In this document: in pieces, positions 1 to 7,516 of the stretch
How positions within the stretch are numbered: position 1 is the first letter of the stretch
How the letters are laid out: each line of letters begins with the position of its first letter
DNA from: an uncultured Erysipelotrichaceae bacterium
Lineage (GTDB): Bacteria; Bacillota_I; Bacilli_A; Erysipelotrichales; Erysipelotrichaceae
DNA: 44,867 nt
Direction of reading: 5' to 3'
NCBI GenBank assembly: GCA_902766435.1
Contig: CACXDM010000110.1
Coordinates: forward strand, 1-44,867
Notes under the pieces: generated by a model
The model's database searches: none
Seen by the model: only the letters and a program-made list of their open reading frames with translations
What the model was told of the DNA's origin: nothing
Position numbers and translations under genes: made by a program

Positions 1-2
1 AA

Positions 3-410
3 CTCGATCCGGGCGAAACACTGAAGAATACCGTAACGGCACCTCTTTATCCGTCCGTAGAACAGTCGTATGATCCGCCCGTTTACGAATATACATATCT
101 GCTGTCTCCGGCTTCTTCCTGGAAGGAATTCGGATCACTGGATATCAGAATCATCACACCTTACTTCATGACGGATCAGAGAGACTCTGCATTCGTTAAA
201 ACGGATGACGGATACGAAATGTCATCAGAAACGCTGCCGGAAGGGGAACTGCAGTTCACGATGTGTACGGTTCCTGATCCGAAAAAGGACAGCAGCGGGA
301 ATCTTTATCTTCTTGTATTCCTGCTTCCGTTTCTTGCGGCAGGCACCGCAGTCATTCTTCTGATTATTCTGCTGGCAAAGCTTCTGAAGAAAATGATGAA
401 TCGAAAATGA
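3..410 (+). CDS. C-terminal part of a membrane-anchored surface protein (partial)
   Basis: The frame is open from position 3, so the gene starts before the window and only its last 135 residues are present. The visible part is a soluble region rich in Pro, Ser and Tyr, followed by a single hydrophobic segment (about residues 103-123 of the fragment) and a short basic tail ending LLKKMMNRK. This is the layout of a type I membrane protein with most of its mass outside the cell. I do not recognise the family. It ends 34 bases before the next gene, so the two may share a transcript. Confidence 0.6.
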   Translation, partial: LDPGETLKNTVTAPLYPSVEQSYDPPVYEYTYLLSPASSWKEFGSLDIRIITPYFMTDQRDSAFVKTDDGYEMSSETLPEGELQFTMCTVPDPKKDSSGNLYLLVFLLPFLAAGTAVILLIILLAKLLKKMMNRK

Positions 411-444
411 TCTGTTCTTCTGAACAGACAAAGATGGGGAACTT

Positions 445-1461
445 ATGGCAAACAAACACAATGAACTTCGTCTGGGATATGTGACACAGCTGTATTATGA
501 CTGCTGTGATCAGGCAGTCCCGAAGCAGCTGGATCTTCTGGCGGAATGGTTTCCGGACCTGCTGATCAAAGAAGAGGAGAATCCTGACAACCGGAAAACA
601 GAAGCGGAATATATCGATACGGAATATATGATCCATGCGGTCAGATACAACGGCAGTCTTTATGCCGGAGGCAGTAAGAGAATCTCACAGATTACCGGCC
701 GACTGACCGGAACAGCCAAAGGAAACCAGGAAAAGGAAAGAAAGACAGCTGTATTAATACAGAAACATCTTGCAAGGCTCATGGTGGATGACATGGATGT
801 TCTTCTTGATCTCAGAGACAATGTCACAGGTCATCTGGACAGACTGACAGAAGAACAGCTCAGTAGTTTTGACGAAAGCGTATTTGACTTCATCATGGAA
901 CTCGCTGAAGGCAGAGCTGCAAAGTCGGCATATGAAATTGACAGTGAGCCATTCCCGATGGATGACGAGGCATTTGATATGATTGTTTACAATGCCGGCT
1001 ATCAGCTCTCTCTCGGTGACCGTCTTGGTCTGATCAATGCGTATTTGTGGCTGCTTCTGGGAGGTTTGTTAAGGAATGAAGCCGCAAGACCTGCCAGGAT
1101 CTTTGACAGTTCCTTTGCGCCGGCTTACCGCCAGGTATCGGAAACACCCGATCTTCGCAGCAAACTCCATTTTCTCTTTTTCCCGGAACAATATGAAAGT
1201 GTATATTACGGGGATGATTTTGAATCCCGTTTTCCGGATATCATCTGGAAATGTGATTCTTGCGGTGACGAGCTGAACCGCCAGGAAGGGTTTGATGACC
1301 ACCTTCCTGTATGGCAGTGCCGCAAGTGCGGATATCTGAATGAGATCTCAGCTGATCAGATTTATGACAGCGATGAAGACTACGGGAACGGAATACATAC
1401 CACAGACGAAAAAGAACTGAAAAAGGCAGTGGAAAGAAGGAAAAAAGAACTAGGGAAATAA
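445..1461 (+). CDS. Hypothetical cytoplasmic protein with C-terminal zinc ribbon
   Basis: This 338-residue soluble protein has no signal peptide or membrane segment. Near its C-terminus are two CxxC knuckles (C270/C273 and C292/C295, about 18 residues apart), the pattern of a zinc ribbon. The N-terminal 260 residues look alpha-helical and acidic and match no family I recognise. The last 15 residues are highly charged (KKAVERRKKELGK). The start ATG follows a GGGGA element by six bases. A role in nucleic acid or protein binding through the ribbon is possible but is inference only. Confidence 0.6.
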   Translation: MANKHNELRLGYVTQLYYDCCDQAVPKQLDLLAEWFPDLLIKEEENPDNRKTEAEYIDTEYMIHAVRYNGSLYAGGSKRISQITGRLTGTAKGNQEKERKTAVLIQKHLARLMVDDMDVLLDLRDNVTGHLDRLTEEQLSSFDESVFDFIMELAEGRAAKSAYEIDSEPFPMDDEAFDMIVYNAGYQLSLGDRLGLINAYLWLLLGGLLRNEAARPARIFDSSFAPAYRQVSETPDLRSKLHFLFFPEQYESVYYGDDFESRFPDIIWKCDSCGDELNRQEGFDDHLPVWQCRKCGYLNEISADQIYDSDEDYGNGIHTTDEKELKKAVERRKKELGK

Positions 1462-1542
1462 TCTCATTTATTGCCGGGATGCTTGAAAACAATTTGAAAC
1501 TCATCAGGAAAAAGAGATATTCCGAAATTAAAAGGGACGTGC

Positions 1543-1634
1543 TATTCTAATTGTGTAAAGGATCACCGATGACGGTTGTCCAGAATATTTCACGAAAAAG
1601 ATCGCTGCATCTTGCTGGACGGGCGATCGTTTTT
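1543..1634 (+). ncRNA. Putative antitoxin RNA, copy 1 (with promoter)
   Basis: An extended -10 element (TGCTATTCT, hexamer at 1543-1548) precedes a short non-coding unit. The RNA would begin near 1556 with a hairpin whose arms GGATCACCG and CGGTTGTCC flank an ATGA loop, and would end at a terminator with stem GATCGC/GCGATC (1600-1605/1623-1628) and a T run at 1630-1634. It lies opposite the 3' end of a small hydrophobic reading frame on the minus strand, and the terminator also has a T run in that direction. This is the arrangement of type I antitoxin RNAs such as RatA or SR4. The start and end are inferred from sequence. Confidence 0.5.
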
Positions 1635-1724
1635 CGTATTCATATATGATGCAAGCTGAAGGCCAAAGCCGACAGATGTAATAACAAGAGTTATTACTGC
1701 AATCACTGTATCAATACTAATCAT
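1590..1724 (-). CDS. Type I toxin-like small membrane peptide, copy 1
   Basis: The frame encodes 44 residues starting MISIDTVIAVITLVIT: one hydrophobic helix followed by a polar, basic tail. That is the usual form of holin-like type I toxins of Bacillota. A perfect AAAGGAGG lies about 8 bases before the ATG at 1724. A longer in-frame extension upstream (to 1835) exists, but the ribosome binding site favours 1724. Unlike copy 2, this frame runs through the terminator hairpin (1628-1600) and stops at 1592-1590, just beyond the T run, so a terminated mRNA might lack a stop codon. The family assignment rests on size, hydrophobicity and the antisense RNA arrangement. Confidence 0.6.
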   Translation of the reverse strand: MISIDTVIAVITLVITSVGFGLQLASYMNTKNDRPSSKMQRSFS

Positions 1725-1842
1725 AGTGACCACCTCCTTTGGCGAAAGAAGTGCTTTTGGAGGGAGCCGCCACCTCCCCTGATGAGGAGGGCAACCGCCA
1801 CCGTTATGGTGATCCTGCAGGTATCCCTGCACCAATACTATT
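1725..1842 (-). promoter_or_regulatory. Structured leader of toxin-like mRNA, copy 1
   Basis: This is the 5' leader of the minus-strand peptide gene. A TAGTAT element near the far end (about 1835-1840) is a possible -10. The leader contains several G/C-rich inverted repeats: CACC/GGTG around ATAA, and CCTCC runs facing GGAGG runs. The upstream CCCTCC and CCTCCTC stretches could pair with the AAAGGAGG ribosome binding site and hide it. Between copies the leader has one substitution in about 107 bases, fewer than the peptide-coding part. Confidence 0.5.
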
Positions 1843-1896
1843 CTCTGGAAAATGAAGATTCCTCAAAATCCGCATCAACTTACGTGGAACGGGGAA

Positions 1897-2008
1897 TTGT
1901 AAACAAAAGGAATGATGCTAAAATAAAAAAGAAGGATCACCGATGACGGTTGTCCAATAAACTTAACGAAAACAATCGCTAATCTTCGTGGGACCGGCGA
2001 TTGTTTTT
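1897..2008 (+). ncRNA. Putative antitoxin RNA, copy 2 (with promoter)
   Basis: This copy has a clearer promoter: TTGTAA at 1897-1902, a 16-base spacer, and the extended -10 TGCTAAAAT (hexamer 1919-1924). The RNA would start near 1931 with the same GGATCACCG/CGGTTGTCC hairpin as copy 1. It would end at a 9-bp terminator stem AACAATCGC/GCGATTGTT (1971-1979/1997-2005) followed by Ts. It overlaps the 3' end of the copy 2 peptide mRNA, as expected for a cis-antisense antitoxin. Confidence 0.55.
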
Positions 2009-2098
2009 CGTATTTATATATGATGCAAACTGAAGGCCTAAGCCGACAGCAGTAATAACCAGAGTTATTATTGCAATCACTGTATCAATACTGATCAT
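1979..2098 (-). CDS. Type I toxin-like small membrane peptide, copy 2
   Basis: This 39-residue peptide begins MISIDTVIAIITLVIT and ends in a basic, charged tail. It has one transmembrane helix and the same AAAGGAGG ribosome binding site as copy 1. Its TAG stop (1981-1979) lies at the 3' arm of the shared bidirectional terminator, so unlike copy 1 the stop would be inside the terminated mRNA. It lies exactly 374 bases from copy 1, in the same orientation. The toxin function is inferred. Confidence 0.6.
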   Translation of the reverse strand: MISIDTVIAIITLVITAVGLGLQFASYINTKNNRRSHED

Positions 2099-2216
2099 AG
2101 TGACCACCTCCTTTGGCGAAAGAAATGCTTTTGGAGGGAGCCGCCACCTCCCCTGATGAGGAGGGCAACCGCCACCGTTATGGTGATCCTGCAGGTATCC
2201 CTGCACAGATACTATT
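2099..2216 (-). promoter_or_regulatory. Structured leader of toxin-like mRNA, copy 2
   Basis: This leader is nearly identical to that of copy 1, with one substitution over about 107 bases between the ATG and the CCTGCAC end. It carries the same inverted repeats, the same anti-ribosome-binding-site CCTCC runs and the same distal TAGTAT element. The sequences diverge sharply beyond 2216, which marks the repeat edge. Confidence 0.5.
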
Positions 2217-2286
2217 GTCAGAAAAAATGAGATTCCTAAAAAACAGTGAAGATTAATATTTTCAGCCGTCATTTTGGAAAAATCTT

Positions 2287-2315
2287 GGGCATTCATTTAA
2301 TGGATGTCCTTTTTT
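2287..2315 (+). terminator. Rho-independent terminator-like hairpin before merR-type gene
   Basis: A 10-bp stem (GGGCATTCAT with ATGGATGTCC, loop TTA) is followed directly by six Ts (2310-2315). The ATG at 2304 lies inside the stem, so it is a poor start for the regulator downstream. The hairpin may end readthrough from the antisense RNA promoters or act as a leader attenuator. Confidence 0.6.
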
Positions 2316-2318
2316 AGT

Positions 2319-2693
2319 ATGAAAACGGATATGAATCATGGCGATGGGGAAAAACATGAATATTCGGTAGGAGAGATCTGCTCCTTGACAGGTGTAACCA
2401 GAAAAACACTGTTCTATTATGACAGGACCGGACTGCTGAAACCGGCATACAGACACGGATCCCAGGAACATAAACGGTATGGAAATACTGAGTTTCAGAG
2501 GCTGATCAGGATTCTGGATTACCGTGAAGCTGGACTTTCAATCGGTGAAATCAGAAAGATTCTCGATGATCCGGATTGCAGCCGGAAGGATCTGTTTGCG
2601 AAGGTGCTGGACAGACTGATCAAAGAAAAAGCTGAAAAAGAGAAGCAGATCCAGAAAGTGAAGGAATATATTCGTTCTTTTGATATGCCGTGA
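2319..2693 (+). CDS. MerR-family transcriptional regulator
   Basis: The protein of about 120 residues has the MerR winged helix-turn-helix at its N-terminus (EYSVGEICSLTGVTRKTLFYY, then DRTGLLKP), followed by the arm region typical of the family and a C-terminal coiled coil rich in Lys and Glu. There is no Cys-rich metal site or large ligand domain, so the effector cannot be named. The start is uncertain. The ATG at 2304 sits in a terminator hairpin, and ATGs at 2319 and 2331 both keep the whole DNA-binding domain but lack a strong ribosome binding site. It may control the adjacent lipoprotein gene. Confidence 0.8.
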   Translation: MKTDMNHGDGEKHEYSVGEICSLTGVTRKTLFYYDRTGLLKPAYRHGSQEHKRYGNTEFQRLIRILDYREAGLSIGEIRKILDDPDCSRKDLFAKVLDRLIKEKAEKEKQIQKVKEYIRSFDMP

Positions 2694-2708
2694 TATCTAT
2701 CGTCTTGA

Positions 2709-2735
2709 CCGTTCCGCAGGGAACGGAATTATTTT
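2709..2735 (+). terminator. Possible terminator after merR-type gene
   Basis: An 8-bp stem CCGTTCC(C)/GGGAACGG with a tight GCA loop starts 16 bases after the regulator's stop codon. The following AATTATTTT is only a weak T tract, so termination may be partial. It ends about 30 bases before the lipoprotein start. Confidence 0.4.
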
Positions 2736-2767
2736 CAAAGTATAGTGATTACAATTTGGAGGATCAG

Positions 2768-3655
2768 ATGAAAACAATCAGAAAGATCATTCTGTCGGCA
2801 GTTCTTTTAATGTCAGTCAGCAGCTGCAGCTCCGGAAAAAAGGTTACTGAAGAGTCCTCGGCTTCATCCGAAGTCAGCGAAGAAAAAGTGAAAATGGAAG
2901 AAATGGAAATCTACGGTATAAAGATCAATGTTCCGGAAAACAGTACTGTTGGCGAAAAAGACGGGTGGACAATCATTAAAAGCAGGCAGTCGGATACCGG
3001 CGTTAAAATCAAAACAATCTCAGCTGCGGAAACCGGTAAAATCGGTGCTTTCTGTGATGCTGCTGAAAAGGAAATTGATAATGACCCGGAAAGAACAGAT
3101 TTCATGGGCGGATGCAGGTTTGCGTATATGACGGAGACTTTAAACGGAACAATGACGAATCCGACATCTTTGTATATTTACCCCGTAAAAAACAATGAGA
3201 TTTACGTTCTGGCAATCGTGTATAACATGGATTTTGAAGAAAGCATCAAAAATGCAGATTATAAAAATGCGGTTGTGGCAGATACACCGAGTCAGCCGGA
3301 GGAAACGAAAGAGCCTGAACCGACACCGGAGCCGGAAGTGACGGAAGAACCGCAGGCAGAGGAAGAAGAACAGACAACAGAAGATAATTCAATCGAGTTT
3401 GAAGAGTTTAAGAAGAAGATCGATGATATTGAGGCATTCTTCGATTCATACGTTGAATTCATGAAATCCTATGATATGACGGATGTTTCGATGATGTCGC
3501 AGTACCTTGACATGCTTTCCAAATACGAAGACGCAATGAATGCTTTGGATGCAATCGATGAATCCCAGCTGACACCCGAGGAAGATGCTTATTACACACA
3601 GGCAATGCTGAGAATTGACAAGAAACTGATCGAAGCAGCGGAAGCGATGAACTGA
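2768..3655 (+). CDS. Lipoprotein with Pro/Glu-rich linker and helical C-terminal domain
   Basis: The 295-residue protein starts with a lipoprotein signal peptide (MKTIRKIILSAVLLMSVSSC, lipid Cys at 20). Start 2768 is chosen because TTTGGAGG lies five bases upstream. An N-terminal globular part (about residues 40-170) is followed by a Pro/Glu/Thr linker (about 172-205, PEPTPEPEV) and a predicted helical C-terminal domain of about 85 residues (EFEEFKKKIDDIEAFFDSY onward) of a type common in Bacillota lipoproteins. It would be anchored to the outer face of the membrane. The function is unknown. Confidence 0.75.
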   Translation: MKTIRKIILSAVLLMSVSSCSSGKKVTEESSASSEVSEEKVKMEEMEIYGIKINVPENSTVGEKDGWTIIKSRQSDTGVKIKTISAAETGKIGAFCDAAEKEIDNDPERTDFMGGCRFAYMTETLNGTMTNPTSLYIYPVKNNEIYVLAIVYNMDFEESIKNADYKNAVVADTPSQPEETKEPEPTPEPEVTEEPQAEEEEQTTEDNSIEFEEFKKKIDDIEAFFDSYVEFMKSYDMTDVSMMSQYLDMLSKYEDAMNALDAIDESQLTPEEDAYYTQAMLRIDKKLIEAAEAMN

Positions 3656-3811
3656 TTATCTGATCAAGGCAGAAATAAGCTTGTTCCTGTAAAAGAACGG
3701 TCTTCCGTATTGGATCAGAGTGAGAAAAACGGGGCGGATTAACAGTCCGCCTCTGTATTGAGGCAGACCGTTCCTTGCGGAACAACCTGCCGGAATCTTT
3801 GGAGGTGTGAA

Positions 3812-4735
3812 ATGAATTACGATCAGAAGGATCTGGCGGAAACACTGGATCAGTCAGACAGAAGGAAAGTACTCCTGTTTACGGGTATTCCGTATTATGC
3901 GCAGGGTGTTCTTGCGCTTGTTATGGGGGTGATCTGTTTTCTGAACAACAACGTCTATTTCGGGCTGTTGTTTATCGCTTTTGTATTTATATTTGCGGTG
4001 CTTGGCTCAGAAGGGTTTTTCGTTTCGGAAAAAAGACAGACAGAGTTGGTCACTTCGGGTCTCGTGTCGATGAAACTGCTGGATTTAAGAAAAACCGGTA
4101 CCAAAGTCAGCCGGGAGGATGCTGATTCCATACGTTTCAGATACGATCCCATTTTCCGGGAAAAGATCATTGATAAAGTTCATGAAGCACAGGACAAGGA
4201 TTACGAAAACAGAGTTCATACCGCAGAAGCAGAACTGAAGAGACTGAAAAAGGCAAGAGTGGACAAACTGAATGAAATCATGCTGAAGAGGTGGATTAAA
4301 GTAGATGAATATCTGTCCTACAGTCCGGAAGAGGGCAGGTTCAATCTGCAGGGACAGACTTATCCGTTTAATGCTGTTCGGAGCGCTGAAATCAATGAAC
4401 GGACCAAACGCCATTTTCTGACGGTTTACTGCACACACCTCGGCGTGATTGTGAATATCAGCGGTTTTTCAAGAGAAGTGGTGATTCTTGATTCCGAAAT
4501 TGAGAAAAGTGATGAGGAATACAGCGAAGCCTTTACAAAAGCTGCCCGGATGACAGAAGCGTTTCAGACAATATCAACAATGCCCGTGCCTTCCTATGTG
4601 ATTCCGCCGGATGAAAATCCGGAAGTGCTTGCACTGGATGAAAAGATCGATGAAGCGGAAATCCGTCTGAATGAAGAAATATCACATGTGCCGGATTATG
4701 CTGTTCCGGCGCGTTATCTCAAAGAGGTTGACTGA
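3812..4735 (+). CDS. Hypothetical membrane protein with two TM segments and coiled coil
   Basis: The 307-residue protein has two hydrophobic segments (about residues 20-42 and 47-67, with LNNN between them) and then a large cytoplasmic region. That region has a charged coiled coil (about 120-160, ENRVHTAEAELKRLKKAR) and a mixed alpha/beta part. Start 3812 has GGAGG six bases upstream. The next gene follows after 4 bases, so the pair is almost certainly one operon. I do not recognise the family. Confidence 0.7.
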   Translation: MNYDQKDLAETLDQSDRRKVLLFTGIPYYAQGVLALVMGVICFLNNNVYFGLLFIAFVFIFAVLGSEGFFVSEKRQTELVTSGLVSMKLLDLRKTGTKVSREDADSIRFRYDPIFREKIIDKVHEAQDKDYENRVHTAEAELKRLKKARVDKLNEIMLKRWIKVDEYLSYSPEEGRFNLQGQTYPFNAVRSAEINERTKRHFLTVYCTHLGVIVNISGFSREVVILDSEIEKSDEEYSEAFTKAARMTEAFQTISTMPVPSYVIPPDENPEVLALDEKIDEAEIRLNEEISHVPDYAVPARYLKEVD

Positions 4736-4739
4736 AATT

Positions 4740-6428
4740 ATGTTTGATTTGGAAAAAATACTGACCAGACAAGTCAGAAAATATATTGAAATGGCTTTTG
4801 CGGTCTGTCTGGTTCTTGGAACACTCAGTCTTCTCCATACGGGAAAGACGAACGGCAAAACTGAGGAAACCGTAAAAACGGCAGAAAACACAGCGGAATA
4901 CAATGTATATTTTGTCGTCGAAAACGGTGTGAATCTGATGATGGCCAAATATGATATTGATCTTTATGTGGATGATCAGAAAATCGGCACAGTTCCAAAC
5001 GGAAGTGTATTTGAAAATACAGTTTCATTCAAAGCCGGAGACCATGTATTCACCGTCAGGAAAAACACTGACTCATCCGTAAAGGCATCATACTCATTTT
5101 CACTTAAGGAAGACGCAACGCTTGAATGTGATCTGAAAGCACACACTTCTTCCATTGATATTGAGAACTTCACATTTACTTCAGGTATTGAAAAACAGAT
5201 TGAAATGGAAAATGTCACCGGTATGGTTTACGGTGATGCACTGAAGCTTCTGAATGACAAAGGATTTTCGAATGTGACACACGATGAAGCGAGTGATATT
5301 CAGAATGACGGAAACTGGATTGTTACAGGTCAGAATATCGAACCGGGCGTAATGACTAAGGAAAAGACGGAAATCATTCTGATATGTATAAGAATCAATG
5401 ATTATGTTACGGGTATTTTCAAGGACATGAACCTGACGGAAGTGCCTGCAGCGGCGGAAGAAAACGGTTATACATCCGTCATATATAAAGACAGAGACAG
5501 CGGAGAAGTCATCAATGACATGATTGCCGGAGCGGATGAAGAATATCTGAAAAACAGTTATGTTGATTCCGCAGAGGCAGAAGGTTTGAATGATGGTGAA
5601 GTGGAACTTTCGGTATACTATTCTGAACCGGAGAAAGAAGTCAGTTTCTCAGAAGAATATGGCTTCCGGGCTGCCGTAACAGCGCTGACAAACTATTATG
5701 CTCTGGATGTGTTTGAAGACGGTGTTGAAGTTCCGGAGAAATTCCACAGTTTCGCGGATACGTCAGGGAATACTGAAGAATACTATATGTCAGTCGTTTC
5801 AAAGGGAAAATGGAGCGGTAAGTCTGAGGACACCTGGCATTGCGAAGGGCTGAAACTTGAAAAAAAGGCATATGGTCTTGAAGTCCGTGTCTCTCTTGAT
5901 GTTTCTTTTGACGGTGAAAACTATATCATTACAAACATTGAAGATATGAACGGCACAAGTGATCAGGATACTGTTGTTTATGATGAGGAGGCTGTATATT
6001 TCACTGTTCCGCATTCCCTGGTTGAAGAAGACAGAAGCGGTGAACCGGAAGTGAAGACAGCCGAATTACCGGAAGGTGAAACGGCAATGTCTGCGGAGGA
6101 CTATATATGGTTTCTTGAACAGGCACTTCAGTTTGAAGATTATGATATCGAACTGGTTGATGATGTGATTTATATCCGCATTTATATGGAAGGCAGTTCG
6201 GAAGCGGCATATTATGCGAAGAATGATGTGTCAAATATGCGTGATACATGGAATTCCACAGTGGAAGGGCTGAAAAACCTGACAGCACAGTTTAAGGAAT
6301 CAATGGAGATGCTCGGTCTGAAAGATTACCATGTGGCAATTTTGTTAATGAATGATCAGAATCGGGAGAATACACTGTTTGCGGCAGTTGACGGAAAAGT
6401 TGCTGCAGATGTTGTGAATGATGATTAA
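4740..6428 (+). CDS. Membrane-anchored extracytoplasmic protein with PASTA-like domain
   Basis: The 562-residue protein has one N-terminal membrane segment (about residues 18-36) and an extracytoplasmic remainder. Residues about 45-130 resemble a beta-sandwich (VYFVVENGVNLMMAKYDIDL). Residues about 155-220 look like a PASTA repeat (NVTGMVYGDALKLLNDKGF, later TGQNIEPG), a fold that binds peptidoglycan fragments in Stk/PBP proteins. A second, weaker PASTA-like unit may follow (DYVTGIFKDMNLTEVPAAAEE). The rest is acidic. No kinase or transpeptidase domain is present. It lies 4 bases after the two-TM gene, which suggests a joint envelope role. The PASTA call is by eye. Confidence 0.65.
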   Translation: MFDLEKILTRQVRKYIEMAFAVCLVLGTLSLLHTGKTNGKTEETVKTAENTAEYNVYFVVENGVNLMMAKYDIDLYVDDQKIGTVPNGSVFENTVSFKAGDHVFTVRKNTDSSVKASYSFSLKEDATLECDLKAHTSSIDIENFTFTSGIEKQIEMENVTGMVYGDALKLLNDKGFSNVTHDEASDIQNDGNWIVTGQNIEPGVMTKEKTEIILICIRINDYVTGIFKDMNLTEVPAAAEENGYTSVIYKDRDSGEVINDMIAGADEEYLKNSYVDSAEAEGLNDGEVELSVYYSEPEKEVSFSEEYGFRAAVTALTNYYALDVFEDGVEVPEKFHSFADTSGNTEEYYMSVVSKGKWSGKSEDTWHCEGLKLEKKAYGLEVRVSLDVSFDGENYIITNIEDMNGTSDQDTVVYDEEAVYFTVPHSLVEEDRSGEPEVKTAELPEGETAMSAEDYIWFLEQALQFEDYDIELVDDVIYIRIYMEGSSEAAYYAKNDVSNMRDTWNSTVEGLKNLTAQFKESMEMLGLKDYHVAILLMNDQNRENTLFAAVDGKVAADVVNDD

Positions 6429-6433
6429 CGGAG

Positions 6434-6467
6434 ATCCGGTCCTTTCGGCCGGATTTTTTCTTTTTTT
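6434..6467 (+). terminator. Rho-independent terminator
   Basis: The stem ATCCGG/CCGGAT (6434-6439/6449-6454) is followed by TTTTTTC and seven more Ts. It closes the 3.8-6.4 kb envelope operon. Confidence 0.85.
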
Positions 6468-6509
6468 GCCGGTTAGTCTGATATAATTCGGGTGAAGGAG
6501 GATGAGAGT

Positions 6510-7436
6510 ATGAGAGTGATCTGTCTTGCTGAGAATACCGCCGGTTCGTCTGCGTGCGGCACGGAACACGGATTATCATTCTATATTGAGACAAAACATC
6601 ATAAAGTGCTGATGGATACCGGGGCTTCCGGTCTGTTTGCGGAAAATGCCGTAATAAAAGGGGTTGATCTCTCTGCTGTGGATACAGTCGTCATCTCACA
6701 CGGGCATTATGACCATGGCGGGGGACTTCCTGATTTTCTGAAGCTGAATCAGAAAGCCGTGATCTATTTACAGGAATCCGCCTTCAGAGAGTTCTGTTCC
6801 GTTCACGAAGAAGGACCGGTATATATCGGTCTGCCTGAGGAGCTGAAGGATGAGGAAAGAATCACGAAGATCAGTGGAAATCTGAAGATCGATGATGAAT
6901 TATCTCTGTTTGCTGGGATGAATACCGTCCGGGATATTCCTTCAGCCAACAGCAGTCTGAAGGTGAAAAGCGGAGAAACACTGGAAGCGGACGACTTCAG
7001 TCATGAACAGTGCCTTGCCGTAAAGGAAAACGGGAAGTATTATCTGTTCTCCGGCTGTGCCCATCACGGTATTCTGAATATTCTGGACCGTTTTGAGGAA
7101 CTGTACGGCAGAGAGCCGGACGGGGTATTCAGCGGCTTCCATATGAAGAAGAAAACCGGGTATACGGATGAAGACATCAATATGATCATCGATACCGCTC
7201 TGCAGCTGAAAAAGCATAAAACATGGTTCAGAACATGTCACTGTACGGGAACTGCTCCGTATGAGGCGATGAAGAAAATCATGGGAGATCAGCTGTCATA
7301 TATACACAGCGGTGATGAAATGATCATCAGTTTGGAAAAGAAGAAGAGGGAATATATGAAGATGCATAAACTGTTTGCCTGGGGGACTGTCTTCTGCTTT
7401 GCGATGACAATGATTACAGGCTATAAGAGAAAATGA
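6510..7436 (+). CDS. MBL-fold metallo-hydrolase with C-terminal hydrophobic tail
   Basis: The 308-residue protein carries the metallo-beta-lactamase metal motif ISHGHYDHGGG (HxHxDH) and a later CAHHGILNIL segment, the pattern of the branch related to archaeal dihydropterin/RFA-P synthase-like enzymes (MJ0301 type). The substrate cannot be deduced. Start 6510 has GGAGG about 8 bases upstream; a TATAAT at 6482-6487 is a likely -10. The extreme C-terminus has an added basic stretch (KKKREYMKMHK) and a hydrophobic segment (LFAWGTVFCFAMTMITGY), which may anchor it in the membrane. Confidence 0.8.
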   Translation: MRVICLAENTAGSSACGTEHGLSFYIETKHHKVLMDTGASGLFAENAVIKGVDLSAVDTVVISHGHYDHGGGLPDFLKLNQKAVIYLQESAFREFCSVHEEGPVYIGLPEELKDEERITKISGNLKIDDELSLFAGMNTVRDIPSANSSLKVKSGETLEADDFSHEQCLAVKENGKYYLFSGCAHHGILNILDRFEELYGREPDGVFSGFHMKKKTGYTDEDINMIIDTALQLKKHKTWFRTCHCTGTAPYEAMKKIMGDQLSYIHSGDEMIISLEKKKREYMKMHKLFAWGTVFCFAMTMITGYKRK

Positions 7437-7516
7437 AAATCCACTGCAGTTCCACCGGCCGGCTGTGATCCGTATTGTATAATCATCAGGAAGATGATGA
7501 TCTTCGGGAGGATAAA

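Larger units (their letters stand above)
1558..1842. repeat. Direct repeat, unit 1 of tandem type I module
   Basis: The segment is repeated at 1932-2216 with a constant offset of 374 bases. Each unit holds one antisense RNA (plus strand), one hydrophobic peptide frame and its leader (minus strand). Similarity is highest in the leader and lower in the peptide C-terminus and terminator loop. Confidence 0.85.
1932..2216. repeat. Direct repeat, unit 2 of tandem type I module
   Basis: This is the second copy of the 285-base unit at 1558-1842. About 90 bases of unrelated, AT-rich sequence separate the two copies and include the promoter of the second antisense RNA. Confidence 0.85.

Noticed and set aside
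1558-2216. The paired repeats as an insertion sequence remnant or CRISPR-like repeat
   Set aside because: There are only two units, no terminal inverted repeats or transposase. The units contain a promoter, RNA and peptide gene in a consistent order, which fits a duplicated type I module better.
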